A DNA stretch of 64,000 nucleotides from Corynascus novoguineensis (GCA_033296725.1 MU857656.1:1-64000); one strand, 5' to 3'. Positions 1 to 13,000 are shown, counted from the stretch's first letter. Program-made: numbers and translations. The notes: generated by a model from the letters alone, not told the origin.

Positions 1-2331
1 TTTTTTTTTTTTTAAATGGCCCCCCGCCTGTCGCTACTGCGTTCTTTCAAAATTCCTCCCATTCACACTACACTAATAAGCATCATGGCTTCCACAACGT
101 TAGCGGCCCCGCCTGTTGCTGAAGCTCCGCAGGGATCGACGGCCCGCTCCGGATCTCCCAAGAAACTGAACAGTTCAATTGCGCTTCAGAAACTTTCCTG
201 AGCTTGGTCTCATGACTGGTACGTTTTCCGTATTCTTGCTTCTTTGTCTTGAGATGATGTCGTACATGTCCCTTTTTTTTTTTTTTTGGAAGGTCACATG
301 TAGAACGTATTTATTTTCCGATCTGATCCGTCTCTGTGTTGGAAGCCTGTCAGCACAGGGTGTGGCGCGCAAATCCCCGAGGAGCTATCTCCGGAGCCTT
401 CCAGGGTTTCCAGGGGTAGCTGGCTAGCGCCCTACGCCCGGACCAAAGGAACAAATTCGGCCTCGCAACGTTCTGAGGGCTTGGCAGCCAAGGACGACCA
501 ATGCTTATCTTCACGCCCCATCAGAACTTTTGACAGGTACGGACAACTCCCCGAACCCTTGTTAAAAAAAAAAAATAAGCCACGGTTTTGCATCCACTCG
601 ATTTATTTTGGCGAAAATCGTACCATCAGTCCAGACCCATCCCGACGATCAAGACCTCTTGATTGCAAGGGTACTTAAACACACCTTAACCATTACTGAT
701 GCCCAGTGAATGACTCGATCATTGAACGAAACTGGAACAACAGCTCCAGGAATAGACCTAATGGGTGGAGCGTGGAGAACCATTGCCATCATCAACCATA
801 AAGAGTGGACGATACCACACGTACGGTATCTCGATCCCCAACTGCTGGTTCAGTTGACACCGAAAAAAGGATTTGGCAGTAACCATTTAACCACCTGCTA
901 GCTTTGCCAAGGACATCGCCTCTTCGCAATGCAGCTTGATGTTCCTTGAAAACAGGAAAGGCTTGAATATGGTTGGTTTTGTGTAGCGAAGATCCCAGGT
1001 CAAAATGGAAGAAGACCCAGGACAAGCAATTGCGGAAGTTATAAATATACATAGCTGGGTCATCGTGCTCTGGTCCTCCATGGATTTACCTTAGACGCGC
1101 AGTTAGAGCAATTACCCGTCCCATCGAAAAATTAGGTGTTATCCAGGTCTCATTGAACTTAACTCACTAGTTACCAAACATTTTTAAGTTTGATAAAATT
1201 AGTTGTCACGTTATCAAATTTTCCAGTCACTATAGCTTAGTGCATACCTCGAACTGCGCTCTCTAAATGGCTTCCTCCCTGTCAGCGCTTGTCTAGGCTC
1301 CGCATTCAAGTTTGGGATATGTATCTGACCGGAGTGTCAGCCTGGAGAACTTTAACTCAAAGCTGGTTCTTTAGCTTTTTTTTCTCTTTTGCACTTTTAC
1401 CCATAACTGTAACAGGCTGGGCCTGGGTCAGGCCTCAGCCACCCTCGGCCTTCCCTAACCCTGAGGATCCAAGTCGCGTACAGATCAACGTGCCCTTTCC
1501 TTTCAAGGGGCCCACGTTTTTTTTTTCTCTCTATTTCTCCTTCCTCCTTCAAGCTTGGTATACTCGTAGAGTCGTCATCAGCTTGTTGCAATATACTCCC
1601 TGAGACCGTTACAATAACTCTTCCATCACCATTCCCTAGACTTGCTCTCATCTTCGTTCTTAATTCTTCTTTTCAAAAAAGAGTCACTGAGCAGAAGTCA
1701 GTAGGCTAATCATGTGCTAATAGTGTTATTGACGGTTTTGTGAAGTGAATGGGGTCCATCAGTTGAGGCAGACTGCCTGGGGCTGAACTGATTTCTCTGT
1801 GTTACGGTCGAAGCAAGTTGATTTTGACCTCATTCCCTTGAATCATTTCCCGGTAAAAAGGCCCGCGAACCGTGGTGAAATAGTGATCTTGCAAGGGTTC
1901 GCAAGCCACAGAGAGCACCAGTGGACGCATTGGTCCTCAGTAATTTGTACTATGTAACAGCAAACTCTGACTTCGTACTTTATCAGCTGAGCTTCTCTTA
2001 CAATAGCATGTTCAGGTAAATCCTTTCGCTATGGTACGAACAAGTAGAAAGACAATCGGCTTAAGATGTCCAACAATCGCGACATGAGACGGAATCAACA
2101 CTAACGGCTTAGCCATGGACTTGCTATCCCGGCTAATAAGAAGTGCCCTTGACCAATTCCAGCTCAATTCTGCATCTCGGTGCATGAGGCCCGTTTCGCT
2201 TACCAAGGGCTTGGGCTAAATTCGCTTCCCTGCCTGAGACCTAAATACGCCGTTTCCCGTACCAGAAAGCTCACTCGTGTTCACCACTGTAGATTGCCTC
2301 ATCAGATCGATCCTCCAAGTAAACAACAGCC
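1..2331. other. Intergenic region, no supported gene
   Basis: I see no convincing gene here. A short open frame starts at the ATG at 85 and ends after 39 codons without a recognisable continuation. The stretch around 1130-1250 is AT-rich. A T-run opens the window, and several short T- and A-tracts occur (about 270-290, 565-575, 1520). The last few hundred bases before 2332 presumably hold the promoter and 5' leader of the carboxylesterase. Confidence 0.5.
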
Positions 2332-4652
2332 ATGGGGCTTTTTGGGCGCTTTCCGATACTTGCGGTCGCATTGGCAGCATGCACCTTTGATATTGCGGCA
2401 GGGTCCTATGGGAGCGGAGACTTGACTATTCTAGCTTCGACTGACCTGACCGGTGAGAAGCACGTAGCCAGCCAATTGCAGCGCGTGCGCTCAACTAACA
2501 TGTCACTAGGATCTCCGAATGATGGGTCTGGTGCCATCATCGTCGGCAAGCAGAGCGCCTTTGACACGGGCCGGGCTGCTTGCGCACTTCTGGGCGAAGA
2601 GCCCTGGAGTCCGGAGATGGCAGAATTCAGTTCTGTCTTAAACACTGCTCTCGGCTACCAAGAGTATCAACACATTGCGCCCAAGAATCAACTTTACTGG
2701 GTTTCAAAGACTGAACCCAGTAGGCGCACCTGCCGGGCCATTGATGCCAGGGGAAGAGCCCACGACGTCGACTGCCGGAAGAAGCTACCGATTCTTTGCA
2801 CGCACAACGCCCCGGTGTCGAGCAGCACCTCAGACAACAATACTGCCACCTGGCAGGTGCAGCAGACAGTGGGAAACAAGGTGCTTACCGGATACCGTGA
2901 CTACCACGTGTGGAAGTTCAGGGGTATTCGGTTTGCTGAGACCCCTGAGCGTTTCACTTATTCGAGGGTTGCTAGCTTCGACGACGAGGGCGAGGTGGAT
3001 GCCACAACTGCCGGAGTCGATTGCTCGCAGCCAGGAGGCAACGCCGAGAACGGGAGTAGCGAAGATTGTCTTTTTGCCAATGTCTGGACCCCGTATCTCC
3101 CACCAAAGGGGTCCGAGAACAAAAAGTCGAAGCTCAAACCCGTCATGTTGTATCTGTATGGAGGCGGCTTCGTCACGGGTTCTGGTAAGAGTACCATCAC
3201 GGACGGCACTAATTTGGCAGCCCGTGGCGACGTTGTGGTGGTCACGGTGAACTACCGCCTCGGATCGATTGGGTTCCTAAACTTAAATGACGGGGTGCAC
3301 AACGGCAACTACGGCATTTCGGACATGGTCACTGCCCTGGAATGGGTTCACAAGTATATTAAATACTTTGGCGGCGACCCGGACAACGTGACGCTATTTG
3401 GCGAATCGGCGGGGGCGGAGAGCACGCATATCCTTCTCGGCGTGGAGAAGGCGAATGGACTCTTCCACCGCGCAGCCATGCAGTCGTCCCCAGACGGATG
3501 GCCCGGGCCCAACACAGCCAGAGTCGTATCGTTGCCCTACTATGACACCCTAGAGCATAACTACGAGATCACAACCACGAAGGTGCTAAGCCAGGCCGGC
3601 TGCCTCAACGCAACCAACAAAGTGGCCTGTCTTGATAAGCTTAGCGGATTCGAGCTCGTCAACCTTCCTCTCAACGCCAAGTACGTGCCCGAAGACAGCC
3701 CATGATCACTGATTGAATCCTCAGAGAGAAGAAAATGAATACTAACAGAAAACGTAGTGGTATCGTAAGAGATGGAACTTACCTCACCAACCCCGGCCTC
3801 GTCGTCAATTCTACCGCCGGCAGTCTTGCGACAGACGTAACGGTCATGCTCGGCCTCAACCGCGATGAGACGGGTGTTTTCATTGGCGAGGACGCCCTGC
3901 CAGCTGCGAACCAGACCTTCCTCGACTACTTTGACCAAAGGGCAGTCGCCGCCTTTGGCGTGGCTTCCGGCACCTCTGCCTCAGCGCTCCTGGGAATGGG
4001 GCCGGACAGGCCGCTGCGGGGGCTGCCGCCGTCTCTCTTTGACGGTTCCGGCGCGGCAACACCAGACGAGATCCTCGCCGCGACCGTGCACCTCTCGACC
4101 GCTTGGCTTTTTGGCTGCAACGCCTACGCTAAGGCTTACTCGGCCGCCCGTCACGGCGCGTTCCGCCGCACATATGCCTTCCAGTTCAACCGCACCTACT
4201 CGCCGCGAGGGTACACCCAGCCGTGGTGCGACCCCTTTGCGGTTCCAGCTGGGACTCGGCGTTCTTCCTCCTTCTCCTCCGGAGAGGATCACGGCGACTA
4301 CTTCCGATGCCACGCGGGCGAGCAAGTGTACGTGTTCGGCTCGGCGTTGCGTGCGGGGATGCCGGACCGTGACGGCTCTGACGTGCCGACCATGCGGCTC
4401 GTCGTAGACCACTGGGCAGCGTTCGCACGCTGGGGAGACCCCAACCCGAGGCCAGGGTGGCTGCGGGCGCGGGGACACGAGGATACGCTGCGGGAGCTCG
4501 AGCGGACTGGCAGGTGGGAAGCCGTGGACGCGCGGCGGCCGACTATGAGGGTGCTGCAATGGGGTGGTGAGAAGGGGCAGGTGCCACTCGGGGAGGGGAT
4601 GGAGGAGCTGTGCGAGGGATTAGGGGCCGGGCTGGATAGCTTAGAGGCTTGA
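2332..4652 (+). CDS. Secreted type-B carboxylesterase with an N-terminal Cys-rich (lectin-like) extension
   Basis: Two exons, 2332-3680 and 3758-4652, joined across a 77-bp intron (donor GTACGT, branch CTAAC, acceptor TAG) give 747 residues. The N-terminus looks like a signal peptide. Residues about 65-160 hold a Cys-rich segment ending in a KKLPILCTHNAP motif that resembles a C-type-lectin-like fold and sits in front of the esterase domain. The alpha/beta-hydrolase part shows the family signature: GESAG with nucleophile Ser359, acid Glu487 in LNRDETGVF, and His635 in CHAGEQVYVFG. The WGDPNP-type motif near the C-terminus is also typical. Known role of the family: hydrolysis of carboxylic esters, usually outside the cell; the natural substrate cannot be read from sequence. 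It is the only intact protein gene in the left 16 kb. Confidence 0.9.
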
Positions 4653-4995
4653 ATACGGGGAGCCGAGTCAGGGCAAAGGCTTGTCGTTAACAATAACTGA
4701 CCTAGGAATTGACAGTCAGTCACGGTTCATGGGTCGTTACACCGTTTTCCTCAACTTTTTCAAGTGATGCTTCAACCATGCCCCAGTTTTTGGAGATAGG
4801 TAGTGGTCAGCGATATTCATAGGTTTTCAAGACACCTAGTTATCTTGCTTAGCTTTCCAGACACTGCACTGGATATCATGGCTTACCCGACTGCAGTGTG
4901 TCCGGTTTCTCCTTTTAGGAGCGTTATACGATAAGCCCAGCCGCATCTCTTCTAAACTTTCTAGTTACCCTAAGGGTTGCTACAAGCAAGCTAAA
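4653..4995. other. Short intergenic stretch
   Basis: No gene is seen. It would hold the 3' end of the carboxylesterase transcript and the downstream flank of the decayed minus-strand gene at 4996-5718. Confidence 0.5.
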
Positions 4996-5718
4996 TTAGA
5001 ACCAACGACGGTCAAGGTTTGATAAGAAAAATGATTTTCTTCCACTGATGCCGGATCGCAGATCATACACTTCGTCGGGGCTCCCTTGCGACATCAGCGA
5101 GTTGTTCATAGCCGACAAGAAAGCATCCACGCCAATGGCAGCTCTCTGCCCGTCACCCACGACTTGCACCAGACCCTTCTCAGCGTGCGTCGTGGCCGGG
5201 ACGTGCAGGAGAGGCTCTGGGTTGACGCCATCTGTATCAATTAGGATAACTTTGAGGAACGGTCCTGGTAGGTTGCCCGAATGAGCCACGTTCTCGGCCG
5301 CGCTACTTTGTTTGCATCTGGCTCATGATGCTCATCATGCGGCGTCCAGTGCCTACGTGAGCTTCTGGTAATTTTTAGCGTAGTTACTAGAATCGTCACT
5401 CATTAAATGGGTGTGTACCGGTATATCCCCGAGCCCTGCTCCCTCTCCTCGTGGAAAAAAGAAGGTTGCCTTGCCCCGCGTTACTCGGTCGAACCACGAA
5501 GTTTCAATATGGCGCACATCCACCATCATCCAGCCGCGGTACGAATCTTCGTGCAACTCGGGCTCTGGCATGTATTCCGTCTCTAGCAGCCACACCTAAA
5601 CCCCTCTACCGGTAGCGAGGAATTTCCGCTTTTCCTCGAGGTCCACCGCACATCGTAACGGTGGCAGCTCCTCGAGCAGCCCAGCCAGCGATGTCACGCT
5701 CTCGGAATCAAGAACCAG
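4996..5718 (-). pseudogene. Unidentified decayed gene
   Basis: On the minus strand one reading frame keeps coding character from about 5718 down to 4996. A plausible 54-bp intron (5356-5303, donor GTAGGC, acceptor TAG) rejoins the frame in phase and gives about 80 residues (5595 to 5357) followed by about 100 more. Upstream in the same frame a TAG at about 5598 and a TGA at 5721-5719 interrupt otherwise coherent sequence (segments such as LEELPPLRCAVDLEEKRKF and HEDSYRGWMMVDVRHIETSW). CAG-to-TAG and CGA-to-TGA changes would explain both. I do not recognise the family and suggest no function. It could instead be a small real gene starting inside this span with an unrecognised upstream exon. 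Confidence 0.4.
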
Positions 5719-5939
5719 TCAGACGCAAAACCGTGGGTTATCCTCGGCCAGGAGTGTTTTTTTATACCTTTTATACCTTCTTCAAACTGCCGAACCTGCG
5801 CATTTGTATGTTTCCTTCATCTGCTGTGCTGGGATGGGTTTTGCACCCGGGGCTCAGACTTGGAGCACCGCTCTTCTGTACGCCTATTTTGATACGTGAA
5901 AGTTCTGGCATGCATTATGACACAGCAGCGTAGGAAATG

Positions 5940-6469
5940 AATGAATGGTCGGTAGGACCAGAGGGCAATTTGACGAGGACTTCGACTTCTAAACATTACT
6001 CCTGGTGCAGTTCCCGTAACCTGCCGCGATTCACACGGCGACGAAAGCTAGATGGGACAGTGAGCCAAGGCTCTGCTGTCTCAAGATTGAGGAACCCGCT
6101 TCCGACACCTAGTGGTTTTTCCATAGATTAGCTGGGTTTACTGCAGGCAATAACCCGTCCAACAGCTTGGAGTGTAGAGAAACACATACTGGGAGGCTTT
6201 TGCCCAGGATCAACCTGAATCGAAGATAGGTCGTTGAACAACCCTCCTGCGATACAACCTTCCAGAATCGCCGAATTTATCGAAAGCCCCCATCCAGAAG
6301 ACCTTGCGTGGAGGTGCTGGTCACGCTCGTAGATATGGAAGGGTATACCCCATTCGTTTAGAGCTTGAGCGAGCGCGGGGCCCACAATACCGGCTCCGGC
6401 TATGATGATAGGCAACTCTTGGGACTGTGTCATCATGTCTGAATCTATGCAAGGAAACGTTTGTTCCAT
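5940..6469 (-). pseudogene. FAD-dependent monooxygenase, N-terminal remnant
   Basis: The ATG at 6469 opens a 113-codon frame with a dinucleotide-binding motif (PIIIAGAGIVGPALAQAL, about residues 20-37) and the YERD motif that follows in PHBH-type flavoprotein monooxygenases. It stops at a TAA (6130-6128). The same frame then continues with family-like sequence (GFLNLETAEPWLTVP, RRRVNRGRLREL, the latter close to the usual RVNRxxLRxLL element) until a second TAA at 5998-5996. Both stops are explained by CAA to TAA. The C-terminal half, including the GD motif, is absent. Probably an RIP-mutated and truncated gene copy. An intron removing the first stop is conceivable but is not needed for frame. 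Confidence 0.65.
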
Positions 6470-7559
6470 AGTTCGCAGTTGATAAAGGCGCGGAGTTGCG
6501 AGCAGCTGCTAGAAGGTACGAAGGAAATCAGCCGTCCACACAAAATCTGGTCGTATACCTACCTATATAAATCTTCGGACAGTAGTGGAAAACTGGAAAG
6601 TTCCCGGCCGATCGCTGCTTTCCAGGAGTCACCAGTCAGTCACCAACACATGGCTTGACTCAAACTCTGTAAATGTCGGGATCAAAGGCTGAACTTGCAT
6701 CTTCCTGTGCTCTAAACTTTCGGTATAATTTCTGGGGCTTCCTGGTTGCGTTGACCGCGACACAGGGCAAAATGACATTTTTGCAAGTCCTCCAACCAGT
6801 GCGGTGTAAAGTGACAACATGGGTGTGGCGGAGCAGTCTTCGTGCCAATTTCATCTCCTACCGGTAGAATCCCTGAGTTACCTGTACCCTTTCCTTGCAT
6901 GCTTGGGTGTCTCTCATTTGCCTTGACGGAGCTGAGCTCGATGCCCTACTCTCGTCTTAACAAGGCGCAGTGGCAAAGTGCAACTCTGGCAGGCTGACTC
7001 GACAAGTGAGGCAATGATCACAAAGCTATGCAGTCTAGTAGGTCGATAATACGGAGTGAAGGATACAAGTATATAGGTACGCAGTACCAAACTGCCAATG
7101 TCGAACACGGATAGGTACCATACAAGTACCCATGTATGTACGTGTGTGTGGTTGTGGGTTGTTAACTAGCTATTGTACTAACTTAAGTCAATATCCCGCT
7201 CATATAATCAGATGACTTTACTGAGCACCTATAATGGAAATACACCATATATTCACCGAAGAAAACTCTAAGAACTATCGTGTAACAGACCAATTTGCCT
7301 ACCTTGCGCACTGAGACACACCATATGTGATCAGGTCTAAGGGTTCCGGATGTATGGGATACATGTAACAGAGCCAGTTAGGTATTTCCTGCCTGCCTTG
7401 TGTGTGCGGGATATCTAGGGGATAGCCCGACCCAATTCCTGTTTCTTGGGTTTCTACCGAATCTCTATCCACGCCATTTAAGCAGCTTCTGTCTCGGAAG
7501 ACTATTGAGTTTCCGGAGCGAATCGACATCACAAAGCACCTGACTTTCTGTTGGCCACA
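6470..7559. other. Intergenic region, no supported gene
   Basis: I see only short unrelated open frames. Around 7070-7160 there are several GTAC-rich and TATG/GTGT short repeats. The part just before 7560 would carry the original amidase promoter. Confidence 0.5.
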
Positions 7560-9238
7560 ATGCGTGCACCGAACCCACTGTACATATTGACGGCCAGTCA
7601 GGCGCTTGATCTACTTAAGAACAACACCATCACAGTCGAAGAGTACGCGCGTTCTCTGCTCTGCCGTATTAGAGAGAGAGATGACATCGTTAACGCATGG
7701 GCATATCTCGGTGAGACACCTTTCTATTCGTCTCTTCTTTTCCCTCTCTCTTTCTTACTCTTTTTTCCTCTTTCTTTTTCTTTCTCTGCTGAAGAATCCA
7801 CATGCCGTCTATGGAGTATATTCACAAATGCTAACATGGGGTGTCTTTAGATGTCGAGTTAATTCTCAAGCAAGCTCAGGCGCTTGATCAAATTCCACAG
7901 CACAAGCGTGGGCCCTTGCACGGCATTGCCATCGGTGTCAAAGATGTCATGAACACCAAAGACATGCCTACCCAATTCGGCTCTCTCCTTTACCAAGGGC
8001 ACTAGTCAGGGTTCAATTCCTCTGCCGTTGCAATTTTGCGAGCTGCAGGAGCCTTCATTTTGGTTTGTTATCTCCTTTTACCCCTTAAGAGGTGAAGATG
8101 CCAGCTCACAGGGCAATCTGCTACTATCCACGCAGGCAGAAGGACGACGACCGAATTTACAGTGACCAATTCCGGACCCGAAACCACCAACCCCCACGAC
8201 TCGAATCGAACGCCGGGTGGCTCCTCTTGCGGATCAGCTGCAGCCGTCGCCGATTTCCAAGTCCCATTGAGTCTGGGGGGCCAGACTGGTGGAAGCTTGA
8301 TACGCCCAGCCTCTTTCACGGGCGTGTTTGCCTTGAAGCCAAACCACAATGCAATCTCAACCGAAGGCCAGAAGACCATCTCCCCTACCTTTGATACCTT
8401 GGGTTTATGGCCCGCAGCATACAAGATCTACAGCTAGTTGCGGATGTATTTGGCCTCCAGGACGACGAGGCCCCCAGAGACATAGCCCTCACGGATGCTT
8501 CCGTTGGTCTAATCGAGAGCCCGATGTGGCATCGGGCGGGAACTGGCATAATAGCCGCAATGAGAGAGGCGGCCATCATCCTTGAGAACAGCGGCGTTAA
8601 GGTGGACCGAATCTCATTCCAATCAAGCTTCGGCGATGAAGAAACCATTAGAAGAAGGCAAAAAGTTATCATGAGCGGCGAGGCTCGGATCGCTTTCCTC
8701 AGGGAATATAGGATAGACAAGACGAAACTCGATCCCACAATCTGCGAGCTGGTCGTGAACAGTTCGGGATTCACCCACCGAGAGAAGATACAGGCTCTCG
8801 ACGAATACGCTAGTATGCGGGCTATGGCCGACAGTTTGGCTGCCAAATACTCGGTCATCGTTACACCCAGCGCGGTAGATGAAGCTCCACTCGGTCTTGA
8901 GGATATGAGTAGCGCAACATTCAATACCCTCTGGACGGTAAGTGCTCTTCGCTCAAGGGTGACAATCGCTCTTCCTGGCCTTCTTCACTAAAAGGCACGT
9001 CTATCAGGGATTGCATATACCCGTCATCAATGTGCCAGCATTTGTGGGAGCACACGGGATGCCTATCGGAATCTCTCTCGTTGCAGGCAGATTCTGTGAC
9101 CAACATCTACTCCGGATTGGGAAAGTTATCAGTGAGCCTCTCATGGCTAAGGGTGGCCGGCAAGTCGAACGTGCTGAGTTTCTGAATCTGGACGTCAATG
9201 GTTTCTTGGAGCCACGAGCACCTCTTTCTCACACCTAG
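7560..9238 (+). pseudogene. Amidase-signature family enzyme, inactivated
   Basis: The gene begins at the ATG at 7560. The exons are 7560-7710, 7851 to about 8060, about 8140 to 8937, and 9008-9238, with clear introns at 7711-7850 (branch CTAAC) and 8938-9007. Amidase-signature marks are visible: the catalytic-Lys motif GIAIGVKDVMNT, the Gly/Ser-rich PGGSSCGSAAAV, and GGQTGGSLIRPASF with the nucleophile Ser. Two lesions break it: an in-frame TAG at 8003-8005 (GH*SGF, explained by CAG to TAG) and a single-base loss near 8402, after which the frame resumes with MARSIQDLQLVADVFG. The second intron also does not join in phase with ordinary splice sites. The family hydrolyses amides, but this copy should not make a full enzyme unless the lesions are assembly errors. 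Confidence 0.8.
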
Positions 9239-10038
9239 GTATGGAGACGCATATCTGTACACTCTCCCAGATCTGAGTACATAAACTATACCTTTCTAAT
9301 TTCCTTCCATGTCATCTGAGGCTCAAGAGGCTTCGGTGCGCTAAACCACGTTACTACACCAGCGGGATCGTCACGCTTTTTGTGGGCGCGAACCAAGGAA
9401 GACAAGTCCAGCCAACGATTTGCACATCGCCTGTTGCCTTCTCCCCAAATGCATGTAGCGAACCTAAGAGGGGAAAGGTGCATGTCTCCATCTTGAGGCA
9501 CCATGTGTTACCCCAGGGGTCGCCGTTATTCGTTGCCACCTGCTCTATCATGGTTCAAATAGGAAATGCGGTGTGTGACTGTCCATGCGGCCGTGCGAGA
9601 CGGCCAGAAGAGAAGCTAAGAAGGCTTCGTAAGTCCTTGGGACGTGGGAGTTCGGTTCAAAACGAGAAAAGGCAGGTGTCCGGGGATTTGGGATTGCACT
9701 CCTCTTTCTTTTCTGAACCCAAATCCATGTGTATCCTCAGGTGGTGGAACTGTGACAGGACCAAGTGGCCTCCTCCCTGTCGTCGTGGTGCGGGTTTGCA
9801 AGTACTCAAAACGCTTCGATTCGGTCCTCGGAATGCAACAGCTTTGCTGCCTTTGCTTCCGCCACGGTTCATGTACATTACCTTGCAGCCGATATACCCC
9901 CGCTTCCGGCACCCTTGCAACGTTTCGCGAAGTCAACCTCGCCGTGCAATCTAGCCTTGTCAAAGATTCTCCAACTTTTGGTTGACCCCACGGCAAGCCA
10001 TTGGCTCCTCGAAGTTTGAGCCAAGTTTCACAGGCAGA
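9239..10038. other. Intergenic region, no supported gene
   Basis: Short open frames on both strands, none with a recognisable domain. The 3' half presumably held the promoter of the HET-NACHT-WD40 gene. A minus-strand segment at 9504-9286 faintly resembles the tail of a berberine-bridge enzyme but is too short to call. Confidence 0.45.
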
Positions 10039-13000
10039 ATGCGGCTTCTTCGACACAGAAGTGATGGAGGATTCGAGTTCGCCAGGAACTTACCGGAGGA
10101 CAAGCTGCCCAAGCATGCCATACTCTCGCATACCTGGCTGCTCGACAATGACAAGGAGGTTACCTTCGAGGACCTTGCGTTGGGGAAGTTGCCGTCCCGC
10201 AAAGAGGCCGGCGCTGCAAAGATTCGATTTTGCACTGACCAAGCGGCGAAAGACGGCTTGGAATACACCTGGGTAGACAGCTGTTGCATCAACAGAGAGA
10301 GCAGCGCCGAGCTCCAGGAAGCGATACATCCATGTTTACTTGGTACCGGAACTCAGCTAGGTGCTACGTATACCTGGAAGACGTCTCCTTAGCGGCTAAA
10401 CCGTTTGACCACACAGAACATACCCTCAACCCTTCATACCCATGGAAACAAGCATTCCGCCGTATCAGATGGTTCACTAGAGGCTGGACACTGCAAGAGC
10501 TGCTTGCCTCGAAGTCCGTGGAGTTCTTCGCCGCTGAAGGCGTCCGGCTTGGCGACAAAACAACTCTCGAGCAATGGGTTCATGAAATAACTGGGATTCC
10601 GGTTCGGGCTCTACGAGGAAATGATCTCGCCGACTTCACTGTTGCCGAAAGGCTCTCGTGGACCGAAAATCGACACACGACGCGAAAAGAGGACAAGGCG
10701 TACTGTCTCCTTGGCATCTTTAATATTTTCATGCCGGTAATATACGGTGAGGAAGATTATGCATTCACTCGTCTACGAAAGAGATCGACAAGAGGCATGC
10801 CGAGAACGCAGCGCTAGACGAGGTTCTTTCTACGGTCCCTATCGCGTCGGAAGCAGCCTTCAACTCCTTCAATAACCAGCACGAGCCAACATGCCTCCCA
10901 AATACCCGAACAGAGCTTCTCGCGGAGATTTTACAATGGGCTAAAGGCCATGACGACAAGTGCATTTACTGGCTGAGCGGAATGGCGGGCACGGGGAAGT
11001 CGACCGTGGCTCGTACAGTTGCTAGACTCTTCTACGAACAAGGCATACTGGGAGCCAGGTTCTTTTTCTCTCGGGGCGGTGGTGATCTTAGTAACGCCAA
11101 CAGGTTGATCACAACCATCGCCCGGCAGCTGGCAACCACGATACCGGCAACGAAACGCCATATATGTGAGGCCATTACGCGACAAAAGAACATTGCGGAA
11201 CACTCATTTCGAGACCAGTGGGATCAACTTATCATCGGTCCACTTTCACAAATCCATGGCGGCTCTTCTCCACCGACCATAGTACTCGTGGCTGATGCAC
11301 TGGACGAGTGCGAAAGTGAGAGGGACATCCGAGTGTTGCTCAGGATTTTTGCCACCGCTCGCTCGCTCAGCAAGATTCGATTACGCATCTTCATCACAAG
11401 CAGACCAGAAATTGCCATTCGTCACAGTCTGGGAAAGATCCTCGATGCGGAACGCGAGATCTTCGTCCTCCACGAGATCTCATCTGACATAGTCAATCGC
11501 GATTTGAGCCTATTCTTCAAGAGCAACTTTTCGACCATCCGAGAAGAGCGCGGTCTCGATGAAGACTGGCCCGGCAGGCGTATCATCGAGCTTTTGGTCG
11601 AGATTTCGTGCGGTCTCTTCATCTGGGCTTCGACCGCGTGCCGCTTCATTCGGGAGGGCAGACGACTTACAATGAGACGGATATTCATCTTACTCAACGG
11701 GCATCGCTCCGGTGTAGGCCCAGAAAAACAGCTCGATCAAATCTACACCGCTGTCATCCGCGACTCCGTTCACCAGGACTACAACCAGGAAGAAAAGGCA
11801 GAGTTGTACGGCATACTCAGGGACGTGCTTGGGAGCATCGTGGTTCTGTCCTCCCCACTTTCCATGGCCTCGCTGACCAGTTTACTGGATATGCGTCTGA
11901 GCCATATCAAAGAGACACTGGCTGATCTGCATACAATCTTCCATATTCTTAGCCAGCCGTTCCGGCCAATCCGATTACATCATCTCACATTCCGCGATTT
12001 TCTTCTCGACAAGGACCGGTGTAGTGACCTGGAATTCTCTGTCGACGAGAAAGAGGCCAACAAACAGCTCGCTGAAGGCTGCCGAAGGCTCATGGCCAGA
12101 ATTCTCAAGAGAGATATATGTGGCCTCGGATCTCCCGGCACCCTCTTCAAAAACGTGGATCCTAAGCAATTGGGCCGGTGCATTCCAGACGAGTTGCAGT
12201 ACGCATGTCTTTATTGGGTGCAGCATTACAGACAGAGCGGCATGGTGCTCTCTGACGGTGACGAAGTCCACCAGTTTTTCCAGGAGCACTTCCTTCACTA
12301 GGTCGAGGCGATCTGTCCTATGGGGAAGAGCTCCGAGATGGGTGCGATCGTCAGACTGTACCACTCCATGCTCGAGGTGCGTTGAACTAATTACTACTTG
12401 TCTATCCATGAACCCTAACAAAACAGCACAATTAAATGGTATAAAAGGCATGACATTGGTTGTACTGACATTGATATATATACTAGCCCACCGTTAATAC
12501 ACGCCAATTACCGTTTGTCAAAGATGCCAGGCGGTTTCTCTTTACGTTCCAAAGCATCATCAAATTAGCACCGCTTCAAGTGTACTGCTCGGCTCTCATG
12601 TTCGTTCCTCCCACCAATCAACTGAAGCAGCATTTCAAGAGTCAAATGCATCCCTGGATGAAGAAGATATGGGTCTCCCCGGCCGATGTTCCCAAGCCGA
12701 AAGACGAGTTCAACTACGTCAATGATCTGGCATTCACACCTGGCGGCAAGCAGATCGCCTCGGGATCAAACACCAAGTGGCCATACACTGGGACGTCCCG
12801 TCAAAAGCCGCTCTATGGAAATTCGAGGGCCCAACTGACAAGGTTAGCTCCTTGGCTATCTCACCGGACGGAACCCTGATAGCAGCGGGTGCCGACGATT
12901 TCACAGTCACTGTCTGGGACTTGAAGACGAGGGCAGTACGATACGCTCTCAATAAAGCGTATTCACGTTGGGTCAACTCGGTCATTTTTTCCCCGGATGG

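Noticed and set aside
1440..1475. CCCTAACCCT-like sequence suggesting an internal telomere repeat
   Set aside because: Only about one and a half units, not a TTAGGG array; another isolated match near 41430 shows it occurs by chance.
9286..9504. Minus-strand frame resembling the C-terminal tail of a berberine-bridge oxidase
   Set aside because: Too short and too weak; no FAD domain or other exon nearby.
10320..10340. Possible intron explaining the frame change in the HET domain
   Set aside because: Conserved HET residues run without a gap on both sides, leaving no room for an intron; a one-base loss explains it.
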